In this document: positions 23,783 through 35,813 of the stretch, piece by piece
How the letters are laid out: every line of letters starts with the position of its first letter
How positions within the stretch are numbered: the first letter of the stretch is position 1
DNA from: Ricinus communis
Lineage: Eukaryota; Streptophyta; Magnoliopsida; Malpighiales; Euphorbiaceae
Direction: 5' to 3'
Assembly (NCBI RefSeq): GCF_019578655.1
Contig: NC_063258.1
Location: forward strand, 5,005,283 to 5,069,282
DNA length: 64,000 nucleotides
Translations under genes and position numbers: made by a program
The notes under the pieces: model-generated
Told to the model about the DNA's origin: nothing
Seen by the model: only the letters and a program-made list of their open reading frames with translations
Databases searched by the model: none

Positions 23783-26700
23783 AATTTACATACTTATAAA
23801 TTTAATATTTAATTATAAAATATTATCGTACAAAGTAAGAGTATTATAACTATTTTACTACTGATGGTAAGTATTGAAATAATAAACACTAGTATTATTG
23901 GTTGAAATATATTAAAATTTTATTCTATTTATAAATAAATTTATATATTTTCAATATTAATTAATAACTACAAAATACATAAATATTTTTATTTCATGAC
24001 TTTTATAATAATACTTTATGCACGTAATACACGTGATGAACAATATTAGTAATATGATATAGGTGTTTGGTTTAGAGATTTTATGTAGCCGGTAGTTGTT
24101 TCTCATTTATTAACTATATTAAATTGATTTAGTAAAACCTTAAAATCAACCGTTGATAGCTAACAACTCTATTTTAGAGTTTTGTTTTTTTACTATCAGC
24201 TAATGACTGATTTTTTTTATTTAAAAAATATTAATATTTATTAAAATTTTTGTTAATAACTTATTTTAAATTGATTTTATACATTTTTTATTAATTATTA
24301 TTTTAAAATATACTTAGTAATTAAATAATTATGATATTTAAAATTAAAAATTTTACTAAAGAAGTTTAGATTTTAATCCATACTTTAAAATAATTGTTAT
24401 AAAATATTATCAATAATAAATACAACTGAGTTAACTAGAATTATTTAATTAGTATTATAATTTATATGATTGAAAATAATATTATATAATAAAATATATT
24501 TATATATAAATTATTTTAAATAGTTATTTAATATATTATCAGTAACAATTAATAAAACTTTTTCAAACAAAGTTATAATATCTTAAAACTAATAGATATT
24601 ATAACTTTATAATGGAAAAATTAGTAGTTTTACTCAATATATTGTTAATGTAGGAGAAAAAGCCTCTTTCTTGGGTTGCTTAAAATATTGTATAGTATTA
24701 ATTTACATACTTATAAATTTAATATTTAATTATAAAATATTATCGTACAAAGTAAGAGTATTATAACTATTTTACTACTGATGGTAAGTATTGAAATAAT
24801 AAACACTAGTATTATTGGTTGAAATATATTAAAATTTTATTCTATTTATAAATAAATTTATATATTTTCAATATTAATTAATAACTACAAAATATATAAA
24901 TATTTTTATTTCATGACTTTTATAATAATACTTTATGCACGTAATACACGTGATGAACAATATTAGTAATATGATATAGGTGTTTGGTTTAGAGATTTTA
25001 TGTAGCCGGTAGTTGTTTCTCATTTATTAACTATATTAAATTGATTTAGTAAAACCTTAAAATCAACCGTTGATAGCTAACAACTCTATTTTAGAGTTTT
25101 GTTTTTTTACTATCAGCTAATGACTGATTTTTTTTATTTAAAAAATATTACTATTTATTAAATTTTTTGTTAATAACTTATTTTAAATTGATTATATATA
25201 TATTTTTTTATTAATTATTATTTTAAAATATATTTAAAATTAAAAATTTTACTAAAGAAGTTTAGATTTTAATCCATACTTTAAAATAATTGTTATAAAA
25301 TATTCTCAATAATAAATACAACTGAGTTAACTAGAATTATTTAATTAGTATTATAATTTATATGATTGAAAATAATATTATATAATAAAATATATTTATA
25401 TATAAATTATTTTAAATAGTTATTTAATATATTATCAGCAACAATTAATAAAACTTTTTCAAACAAAGTTATAATATCTTAAAACTAATAGATATTATAA
25501 CTTTATAATGGGAAAATTAGTAGTTTTACTCAATATATTGTTAATGTAGGAGAAAAAGCCTCTTCTTGGGTTGCTTAAAATATTGTATAGTATTAATTTA
25601 CATATTTATAAATTTAATATTTAATTATAAAATATTATCGTACAAAGTAAGAGTATTATAACTATTTTACTACTGATGGTAAGTATTGAAATAATAAACA
25701 CTAGTATAATTGGTTGAAATATATTAAAATTTTATTATATTTATAAATAAATTTATATAATTTCAATATTAATTAATAACTACAAAATACATAAATATTT
25801 TTATTTCATGACTTTTATAATAATACTTTATGCACGTAATACACGTGATGAACAATATTAGTAATATGATATAGGTGTTTGGTTTAGAGATTTTATGCAA
25901 ATGGGTAGTTGTTTCTCATTTATTAACTATATTAAATTGATTTAGTAAAACCTTAAAATCAACCGTTGATAGCTAACAACTCTATTTTAGAGTTTTGTTT
26001 TTTTACTATCAGCTAATGACTGATTTTTTTTATTTAAAAAATATTACTATTTATTAAATTTTTGTTAATAACTTATTTTAAATTGATTATATATATATTT
26101 TTTTATTAATTATTATTTTAAAATATATTTAAAATTAAAAATTTTACTAAAGAAGTTTAGATTTTAATCCATACTTTAAAATAATTGTTATAAAATATTC
26201 TCAATAATAAATACAACTGAGTTAACTAGAATTATTTAATTAGTATTATAATTTATATGATTGAAAATAATATTATATAATAAAATATATTTATATATAA
26301 ATTATTTTAAATAGTTATTTAATATATTATCAGCAACAATTAATAAAAACTTTTCAAACAAAGTTATAATATCTTAAAACTAATAGATATTATAACTTTA
26401 TAATGGGAAAATTAGTAGTTTTACTCAATATATTGTTAATGTAGGAGAAAAAGCCTCTTCTTGGGTTGCTTAAAATATTGTATAGTATTAATTTACATAT
26501 TTATAAATTTAATATTTAATTATAAAATATTATCGTACAAAGTAAGAGTATTATAACTATTTTACTACTGATGGTAAGTATTGAAATAATAAACACTAGT
26601 ATAATTGGTTGAAATATATTAAAATTTTATTATATTTATAAATAAATTTATATAATTTCAATATTAATTAATAACTACAAAATACATAAATATTTTTATT

Positions 26701-29233
26701 TCATGACTTTTATAATAATACTTTATGCACGTAATACACATGATGAACAATATTAGTAATATGATATAGGTGTTTGGTTTAGAGATTTTATGCAGCCGGT
26801 AGTTGTTTCTCATTTATTAACTATATTAAATTGATTTAGTAAAACCTTAAAATCAACCGTTGATAGCTAACAACTCTATTTTAGAGTTTTGTTTTTTTAC
26901 TATCAGCTCAGCTAATGACTGATTTTTTTTTATTTAAAAAATATTACTATTTATTAAAATTTTTGTTAATAACTTATTTTAAATTGATTTTATATACTTT
27001 TTTTATTAATTATTATTTTAAAATATATTTAAAATTAAAAATTTTACTAAAGAAGTTTAGATTTTAATCCATACTTTAAAATAATTGTTATAAAATATTC
27101 TCAATAATAAATACAACTGAGTTAACTAGAATTATTTAATTAGTATTATAATTTATATGATTGAAAATAATATTATATAATAAAATATATTTATATATAA
27201 ATTATTTTAAATAGTTATTTAATATATTATCAGCAACAATTAATAAAAACTTTTTCAAACAAAGTTATAATATCTTAAAACTAATAGATATTATAACTTT
27301 ATAATGGGAAAATTAGTAGTTTTACTCAATATATTGTTAATGTAGGAGAAAAAGCCTCTTCTTGGGTTGCTTAAAATATTGTATAGTATTAATTTACATA
27401 TTTATAAATTTAATATTTAATTATAAAATATTATCGTACAAAGTAAGAGTATTATAACTATTTTACTACTGATGGTAAGTATTGAAATAATAAACACTAG
27501 TATAATTGGTTGAAATATATTAAAATTTTATTATATTTATAAATAAATTTATATAATTTCAATATTAATTAATAACTACAAAATACATAAATATTTTTAT
27601 TTCATGACTTTTATAATAATACTTTATGCACGTAATACACATGATGAACAATATTAGTAATATGATATAGGTGTTTGGTTTAGAGATTTTATGCAGCCGG
27701 TAGTTGTTTCTCATTTATTAACTATATTAAATTGATTTAGTAAAACCTTAAAATCAACCGTTGATAGCTAACAACTCTATTTTAGAGTTTTGTTTTTTAC
27801 TATCAGCTCAGCTAATGACTGATTTTTTTTATTTAAAAAATATTACTATTTATTAAAATTTTTGTTAATAACTTATTTTAAATTGATTTTATATACTTTT
27901 TTATTAATTATTATTTTAAAATATACTTAATAATTAAATAATTATGATATTTAAAATTAAAAATTTTACTAAAAAGTTTAGATTTTAATCCATACTTTAA
28001 AATAATTGTTATAAAATATTCTCAATAATAAATACAACTGAGTTAACTAGAATTATTTAATTAGTATTATAATTTATATGATTGAAAATAATATTATATA
28101 ATAAAATATATTTATATATAAATTATTTTAAATAATTATTTAATATATTATCAGCAACAATTAATAAAAACTTTTCAAACAAAGTTATAATATCTTAAAA
28201 CTAATAGATATTATAACTTTATAATGGGAAAATTAGTAGTTTTACTCAATATATTGTTAATGTAGGAGAAAAAGCCTCTTCTTGGGTTGCTTAAAATATT
28301 GTATAGTATTAATTTACATATTTATAAATTTAATATTTAATTATAAAATATTATCGTACAAAGTAAGAGTATTATAACTATTTTACTACTGATGGTAAGT
28401 ATTGGAAATAATAAACACTAGTATAATTGGTTGAAATATATTAAAATTTTATTATATTTATAAATAAATTTATATAATTTCAATATTAATTAATAACTAC
28501 AAAATACATAAATATTTTTATTTCATGACTTTTATAATAATACTTTATGCACGTAATACACATGATGAACAATATTAGTAATATGATATAGGTGTTTGGT
28601 TTAGAGATTTTATGCGGTAGGTAGTTGTTTCTCATTTATTAACTATATTAAATTGATTTAGTAAAACCTTAAAATCAACCGTTGATAGCTAACAACTCTA
28701 TTTTAGAGTTTTGTTTTTTTACTATCAGCTCAGCTAATGACTGATTTTTTTTTATTTAAAAAATATTACTATTTATTAAAATTTTTGTTAATAACTTATT
28801 TTAAATTGATTTTATATACTTTTTTTATTAATTATTATTTTAAAATATACTTAATAATTAAATAATTATGATATTTAAAATTAAAAATTTTACTAAAAAA
28901 GTTTAGATTTTAATCCATACTTTAAAATAATTGTTATAAAATATTCTCAATAATAAATACAACTGAGTTAACTAGAATTATTTAATTAGTATTATAATTT
29001 ATATGATTGAAAATAATATTATATAATAAAATATATTTATATATAAATTATTTTAAATAATTATTTAATATATTATCAGCAACAATTAATAAAAACTTTT
29101 CAAACAAAGTTATAATATCTTAAAACTAATAGATATTATAACTTTATAATGGGAAAATTAGTAGTTTTACTCAATATATTGTTAATGTAGGAGAAAAAGC
29201 CTCTTCTTGGGTTGCTTAAAATATTGTATAGTA
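23783..29233. repeat. Six-unit head-to-tail tandem array, unit 895-922 bp
   Basis: The landmark AATTTACATA(C/T)TTATAAATTT recurs at 23783, 24700, 25595, 26490, 27391 and 28311. This gives periods of 917, 895, 895, 901 and 920 bp, and a last unit of about 922 bp ending at 29233. Other landmarks repeat in step: CGTACAAAGTAAGAGTATTA, TATGCACGTAATACAC, AAAATCAACCGTTGATAGC and AAAAGCCTCTTCTTGGGTTG. Units are nearly identical, so amplification is recent relative to the rest of the window. No open frame of note occurs in the units. The middle of each unit (about 500 bp from GTGTTTGGTTTAGAG) resembles the separate MITE-like element at 47924-49065. Confidence 0.96.
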
Positions 29234-30451
29234 TATGCATATAGTGTTGTCCAGTGATACATTATTTTAAATTCTAAAGTTTTTTATTATATCAAAGATT
29301 ATAAACTTTGAATTTCTATAGTGATCAATCTAAATAAGGATCAGTTTTATATATAATATGGTACCCATAATAAAAAAACAAATAAAATTTTATTAAATTA
29401 TAGTTTAATATATTTTTATTTTAAGACATGTAGTTTTTTTTATCACTTTAATATCCTAACAGTATGATCATTAACAAATAGTAATTAAATTGTACAATAT
29501 TATTAAAAAAATTACTGGTATGGCAACTAAATGAATAGTAATTATTGCATGTCACGTTAGAATTTCTTAATAGTATTTTTTAATTTGACCGCTATTTACT
29601 ATATATTTACAAAATATCAAAGTGACAAAAAAATTACATATCTTAAACTGAAAATACATTAAATTAAATGATAATTTAATAAAATAAAATAAAAATTTAA
29701 TAAATTATCTCATAATTTAATGTATTTTTATTTTAACATATATGATTTGCTTTTTATAACTTTAGTACTCCGTGAATACCACCGTTAATAAATAAAATTA
29801 TAATATATTATTAACAAATGCTGATATAGCAGTTGAAAAAATAATAGTTATTACGTGACACATCAAAATTTCTTAATACAATTTAATCAATTATTTATTA
29901 ATGATTATATTCATATAATATAGAGAAATAAAAAGTAAATTATATATAATTTAACCAAGTTTTTTGAAAAAGATATTCAACTCCATAAAATATTCTAATA
30001 TTATAATGTGACACTGTACTGATCTGCTGTGTCTATTATAAGATTTAAAAAATATGTTTATAAATGTATAATTTTTAATTTTAAATAATATATACAGCGT
30101 ATATATTATTTTATGCCTAAAAAATTAATATATATAAATATATATATATATATATTATTTTTAAATAATTAATAAAAAATAGTATTTTACTATAATTGAT
30201 TATTCTCATTATCCAAGACATGATTTTTAAATTTTAATGAGATACTCAGAATAATATATTTCACGTATTGGCGAGTTAAGCGAGGAAATGTTTCATTTTG
30301 TTATAAGCAAGCAAATAAAAATTAAAAAAAAAAAAAACAGACAAACAATAGGTGCAGTTAACAAATGTAGAGAGAATTCTGTAGAATGTTATAATAATAG
30401 CACATGATGCTCTCTTTCTTCTTCTTCTTCTTCTTCCTCTGTGTCAACTGC
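29234..30451. other. AT-rich spacer between the array and the hydrolase promoter
   Basis: Holds an inverted repeat (29382-29690, separate entry). It also holds a diverged direct copy of the left arm at about 29690-29890, sharing TTTTTATTTTAA and AATTTCTTAATA motifs. A (CTT)n run lies at about 30418-30436. No gene was seen. Confidence 0.5.
29382..29690. repeat. Foldback-like inverted repeat, arms of about 75 bp
   Basis: The left arm (29382-29457, including ATTTTATTAAATTATAGTTT) matches the reverse complement of the right arm (29612-29690, including GATAATTTAATAAAATAAAA) with a moderate number of mismatches. It is probably a worn TIR-type element; the target duplication was not resolved. Confidence 0.5.
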
Positions 30452-30455
30452 ATAT

Positions 30456-30466
30456 AACATATATAA
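30456..30466 (+). promoter_or_regulatory. Probable TATA box of the hydrolase gene
   Basis: ACATATATAAAGACG lies about 185 bp upstream of the ATG. It is followed by a CT/AG-rich leader that includes an (AG)n tract at 30536-30559, as is common in plant 5' UTRs. Confidence 0.55.
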
Positions 30467-30535
30467 AGACGTCCAACTAAATGTGGCCAATCCATACTTG
30501 GGCCAATTCTTTTTTTTCTTTCTTTTTTAATTCCT

Positions 30536-30559
30536 GAGAGAGAGAGAGAGAGAGAGAGA
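30536..30559. repeat. (AG)n microsatellite in the predicted 5' UTR
   Basis: About 12 AG units, roughly 90 bp upstream of the hydrolase start codon. Confidence 0.9.
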
Positions 30560-30646
30560 TAGAAAGATCAATAAGAGCAAAGAAGCAATCAGCCAATTTG
30601 TGGTTCTTCATTTTGTGGATTCATTCATCATTTTTCGTTTGTGTTT

Positions 30647-33600
30647 ATGATCTGTTCTGCAGCAAGAACGATTATTATTACACCAAGAAATCGACCCTTT
30701 TTTCCAGTCTCTGTATCCACCAAAATTCATGTAAAGCCGCCGTTAATCTTTAAAAGAAAATCATCGTCGTCGTTTTCAATGGCAATAGAACCGTCCTCGT
30801 CGTCTTCTTCTTCTTCTTCTTCAACGTCGTTAATTTTGACGTCAGGTGCGAGCGGACGGATAAATGCGTTGTTTTCGGTTAGAGCGTTGAAGAGTCTTTT
30901 AATGCTTATAAACGCTGTCGTTTTACTGCTTTTGCTTCCGTTTCGAGGTCGAAGAAGGACGGTACCGGCTGAGAAGGCTATTAATAATAATAGCAATAAT
31001 AATAATAATAAAGATGTTGAGGATTGCGGTGGGGCCCTGAGGAAAGGGTCCACTAAGGTGCGGGTTCCAACGACAATTGTGCCTTGGAAGAGCAGTGCGT
31101 CATCGGTTGGTGGTGGTGGTGGTGGCAGTTCGGTGGTGGTGGTGGATCAAGAGGTGGCCGCGAGGAGGGCGTTGGCAATAAGAAGGGTGACGCAGGATGA
31201 TGACCCGAATTGCGACAGGGACTTTTCTCTTTTTGTTACTGCCAGAGGTGATACCATTTTTACCCAGTTGTGGGCCCCAGTTTCTGTCAACATTAGGTAA
31301 TCTCTTAATTATTTTTCTATCTTGTTAATGACAATTAATCAAAATATAATTTATTCTTCTTATTTTTCTTTTATTTTATGTTTTTACTGAACACTAATAA
31401 TTCGAGAGCTCTCCATTCAAGTCACTATCTGATTCTTCAATTTTGTTAGTGTTATCATTTCTATTTTCTGTTAAAAACCACATGGTTTGAATCTTCTAGC
31501 TATTAGCAAATTGAGTTTTGTGTCTAATTCACTTCTGTTAATTGACATATTACCATTTTCTTAATGCATTTTATTCATTTATCTATGCTATGAATGTGAC
31601 ATGACATTTTGGTGTAAGGAATATATTGCCATTTAAATCTGAATATCAAAATTAGTCGAAGATCCAACTTTAAAAACTATAATAGTTTGTTTAAGCATGT
31701 ATGTAGATATGCATGCATCTAGGAATGTATGCTGATGCTGCTACACGAATGGCTACGTTTCCAATGGTGTTGAATAATTAGGAGAGCATATTTCTTGCCC
31801 ATCATTACTATAATTTATTGTTAGAAACTACGTCTGTGTGCTGCCATATTCCTAAGGAATGATCTGCTTTGTGCTAATGGCTGGATCGTATCCAGAAAAT
31901 TGTCACATCCAAGTACGTCTGTCACTATCTAACCATGGTCCCCTCTTATTCACAGTGCAACGTGGTTTATGAAATGCTCTTAGAGACTATTTTGCCATAT
32001 TCTGCTATAACTGTCTTGTATTATAGTCTGACATTGTTATCAGTTGGCACACAATTCTAAAATCTTAATTAATATCCTTGAGTAACATTCTATTGCAATG
32101 AATGTAATATTAGAAAATGAAAAAGAAATAGGTCTACTTTTATCAGTCTGGTGAGAATCACCTTGAACAAGGAACATGAACAAGGTTCACTGCTGCTGAA
32201 TATAGGTCTACTTGCACTTGACTGGTTTTGTGAGGATAGTGATTCACCTCAGACTTGGTGTATATGGTATAGGGGATTTCATTTTTTGGAAATTATGACG
32301 TAGAAATGAAAAGGAAAAGCTGGTCCACTCTACAGAAATAACTGAAAAATCATGCTTAATCTCTTGCTCTCTGTTTTTCTCTTGGAGCCATGTTTGAATC
32401 TTCAAGGAAAATAGTCTTATCTTGTTGAAACAGAACAAATTTCATTGTACTGATTGTTGTTTCATCTTATGCAAAATGTGAAGGATCAAATTACACTAAC
32501 TCTTGGATTTTAAATGGGATATGACCAGGTTTCTTGCACTTGGGTTTATATGCTGGGCTCTATCTTGTCCTATAGATGAATAATAAAATACGTTGTCTCA
32601 CAGATGATAACATTGTTTTACCCATATTTTCAGGGGATTGGTTGTTCTTATGCATGGCCTGAATGAGCACAGGTTTGTTATTTGCTGCTAATGCTTGCTG
32701 AGTAGTCATTTCCAGTTGATCAATGGTTTGATTATTTGCTGACATTTAGTAATTTTTACAACAGTGGCAGATATAGTGATTTTGCCAAGCAGTTGAACTC
32801 TCATGGATTTAAGGTTTATGGAATGGATTGGATTGGTAAGAATGAAACTATTTTGTAAATGATTGTCATAAATTTCCTTTTCTTAACAAGCCATACAAAT
32901 TTCTATGTGCCTCATTGGAAATGCTACCTTTTACTTTGACGTATATTTTGGCTTTCCATCACAATTTTATTAACTCCAAAACTGGGGCTAGTGTTGAAAT
33001 CTAGATATTCTCTTCGTGTTTCCTTCTTGATAAACAGATAGGTTCTGGACCTGTTTGATTTATAAAAGTATGCTGTATGATCTTATGTCTTCGAACATAT
33101 CGTACAGTCTGGCTTTGTCATGTTTGTCCTGAGGCAACTACCATAATCTCAACTACATGATGATTTTAGAGGCCAAGATTGGTGATTCTGCTTTCATTTG
33201 AATGTACAGAAGTCATAGGTCATAGGGGAAAAGGTACCAAAGACAAACAAATGAAGGATAGGGGGAGGTGGGAGAAATTTTATCTTATTTAATCCTCATA
33301 TTCCTTCACATGGATTCAAAACACGACATTCTTCTCATACAATAAATGCAATTGTAAAACCCCTGATATTGTATCTTTTAAGCTTTCTTTTCTTGTGGAT
33401 GATATTTGCCCAGCGTACCATATCCAAATTATTGAAGTTTAATTTTAGTTTGGTGAAATTTCAATTAATTTATTTTACAAACTTGAATGGTCCAGCAGCA
33501 GTAAAATTTATTGGAACTCTTTGAACTTCAGGAACATTTCGAATTTCAATTGTTTCTTGGTGGGCACCATAAATATGCCAGCATGAGCATCATACTATTT

Positions 33601-35813
33601 GTCAAATAAAATTGCAAATTTCTCATTAATCAATCCAGTTTTTTATTTTTTTATTTTTTTTTATCATTTTTTTATTCGGTTATAGATACAAAAAGATGAT
33701 AGTGGCTACATGCTTTCTTTACTAGCATTATCGTTGTAGTTCCTTGAGGTTTATAGCTCTGAATATCATGCATGAAACATAGAACAAAGAACTGCACAAC
33801 TTGAATGTTTCCTTGTTTCCTCTTACAAGAATAACTGTATAACTATTTCAGTGGCTACACTGGCTAGAGTAGAATCTAAGCTTTAAAAAGATAATATTTC
33901 ATGCATCTGTATATTTTCTCTTAGCATTTTTTCTTTTGTTCTCTAAATATTCGTGATCTAGCGATCACTTTTCTTCAACACTGCATCTATATTTGAATGT
34001 TGCAGGGATTGGGATGTCAATTGGTGCCAAAAAGTAACTTGTGAAGCTTCTCTTAATAAGTAAGCATATTATTTGCATGTATTGTGTCTGACCTTCCTTA
34101 TACGGAATTGCAAAGGGAGGATGCATGATCTGAATACAATTTAAGGCTACATCATATGTAATTTTTCTCATTTTATAAGCTGTAGAATACAACAAAAGGG
34201 TGTGATTTACTGCATAATATTACCTGAAATTGATGGACCTTCTATATATTGATTTTAGTTTCTCTTCCCACCTCCCCCTCGTTCTTTTTCTGGAGTCAAA
34301 ACTCAAAGTTAATAGGCCTAAAACCAGAACCTTCTCCATCTGCATCCTGACATAAGACTGCAGTTTGGAGACACTTAGTCTATCTTACATTATTAAAACT
34401 CATGTTCTTACAGGTCAATAGCATCAGTTTCTGCTGAACTTGATATTTACTAGCGAAATATTCACATTTGTGTATTGCCATGGTTGAGTTTTTAACTTAT
34501 TTATTTGGTGACTTTTTGTACTTTCCTGTGTCCCTCCCCATCCCTCAATGAATGAAAATCGCTATTTTTTGCCCTATTGAAGAACTCTTTTAGAGATCAT
34601 TTTTTGACTATGTAATTGCTTAGCTACCCAGATAAGGTATATGCTTGAGCTACTTATTTGGTATATTCCTTACATTTATTTTAAGTCTATGGTTATCTTA
34701 TATATGTGCCTCTCTGGTACTAGGACATGGCGGAAGTGATGGGCTTCACTCATATGTTCATGCTCTTGATTATGCTGTCAATGATTTGGTATGTTCTTGA
34801 GTTTCATTTGCCAGATGATGGTTTTCATTTTCGTTTGATTAAACCTCTAAATGCATTAATTTTTTGTTTTTTCTCTGCTCATCTATGGCTAGAAATCATT
34901 TCTTGATAAAGTTTTAGGAGAGAATCCTGGGCTTCCCTGTTTTTGCTTCGGACACTCAACAGGAGGTGCCATTGTCCTCAAGGTAAGGTTGGCTTAACTT
35001 CCGATTATTTGATTGAAGTATAAATGCTTGCATTTATCCTCACAGAATGCATAGAATCTAAATAGTTACTTTTTTACTTTGTATTCTATGGGCAATTGCA
35101 GGCGATGCTGGATCCAAAAGTTGAAGCCCGCGTAGCAGGAGTAGTACTGACTTCACCTGCAGTAGGAGTTCAGCCATCCCATCCTATTTTTGTAGTAAGA
35201 ATGCTACTTCTACTTTCCTCACAAAATTTGTGTTGTATTGCTTTGATATACAAAGGCGTAATTGCAGAAAATTGTTGGATGATTACATTGTATTCCGTGT
35301 TTTTGCAGTGCTTGTCTAAGTTTCGGAATGTACATGGTGATTAAAATGCATTTCTAATTGGTGAGCAGGATCTTTTGTGAATTTATTGTTTCCTTGTTTA
35401 TATTGTGACAGGTACTAGCCCCAATTTTCTCATTTTTGTTGCCAAGGTTCCAACTCAGTGCTGCAAATAAGAAGGGCTTGCCAGTTTCTCGGGACCCAGA
35501 GGCACTAGTGGCCAAATATTCGGACCCACTGGTGTACACTGGAGCAATCAGGATAAGAACTGGATATGAGATTCTCCGGATTACAACTTACTTGCAGCGG
35601 AATTTAAGCAGACTGAGAGTTCCCTTTCTTGTTCTCCATGGTACTGCTGACACTGTAACTGATCCGGAAGCTTCACAAAAACTGTATGACGAAGCCTCCT
35701 CCACTGACAAAACCATCAAATTACTGGAAGGATTTTTACATGATCTTCTGTTTGAGCTCGAGCGAGATGATATTGTGAATGAAATAATTGAGTGGTTGAG
35801 TCGTAGGGTATAG
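30647..35813 (+). CDS. Monoacylglycerol-lipase-like alpha/beta hydrolase, membrane-anchored (seven exons, 469 aa)
   Basis: A serine hydrolase of the plant MAGL family, predicted to cleave acyl esters such as monoacylglycerols or lysophospholipids. Exons are 30647-31296, 32634-32672, 32765-32835, 34724-34788, 34893-34982, 35102-35194 and 35412-35813. All introns are GT-AG and all phases agree. The nucleophile elbow is GHSTG (Ser297). The other triad residues are Asp416 in HGTADTV and His446 in GFLHDLLFE. MHGLNEH (223-229) is the family's HG oxyanion motif. A hydrophobic segment (about 82-98) followed by RGRRR marks a membrane anchor after the conserved LILTSGASGRINALF. It resembles Arabidopsis MAGL4/MAGL1 (At1g73480, At1g18360). 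The first 44 residues have no counterpart I recall. An in-frame ATG at 30779 (residue 45), just before a ten-serine run, may be the true start. The exon 6 donor was set at GTAAGA, giving HPIFV before VLAPIF. Confidence 0.92.

Noticed and set aside
23783..29233. CRISPR-like array
   Set aside because: Repeats are about 900 bp, contiguous, without short repeats and unique spacers, in a plant nuclear genome.
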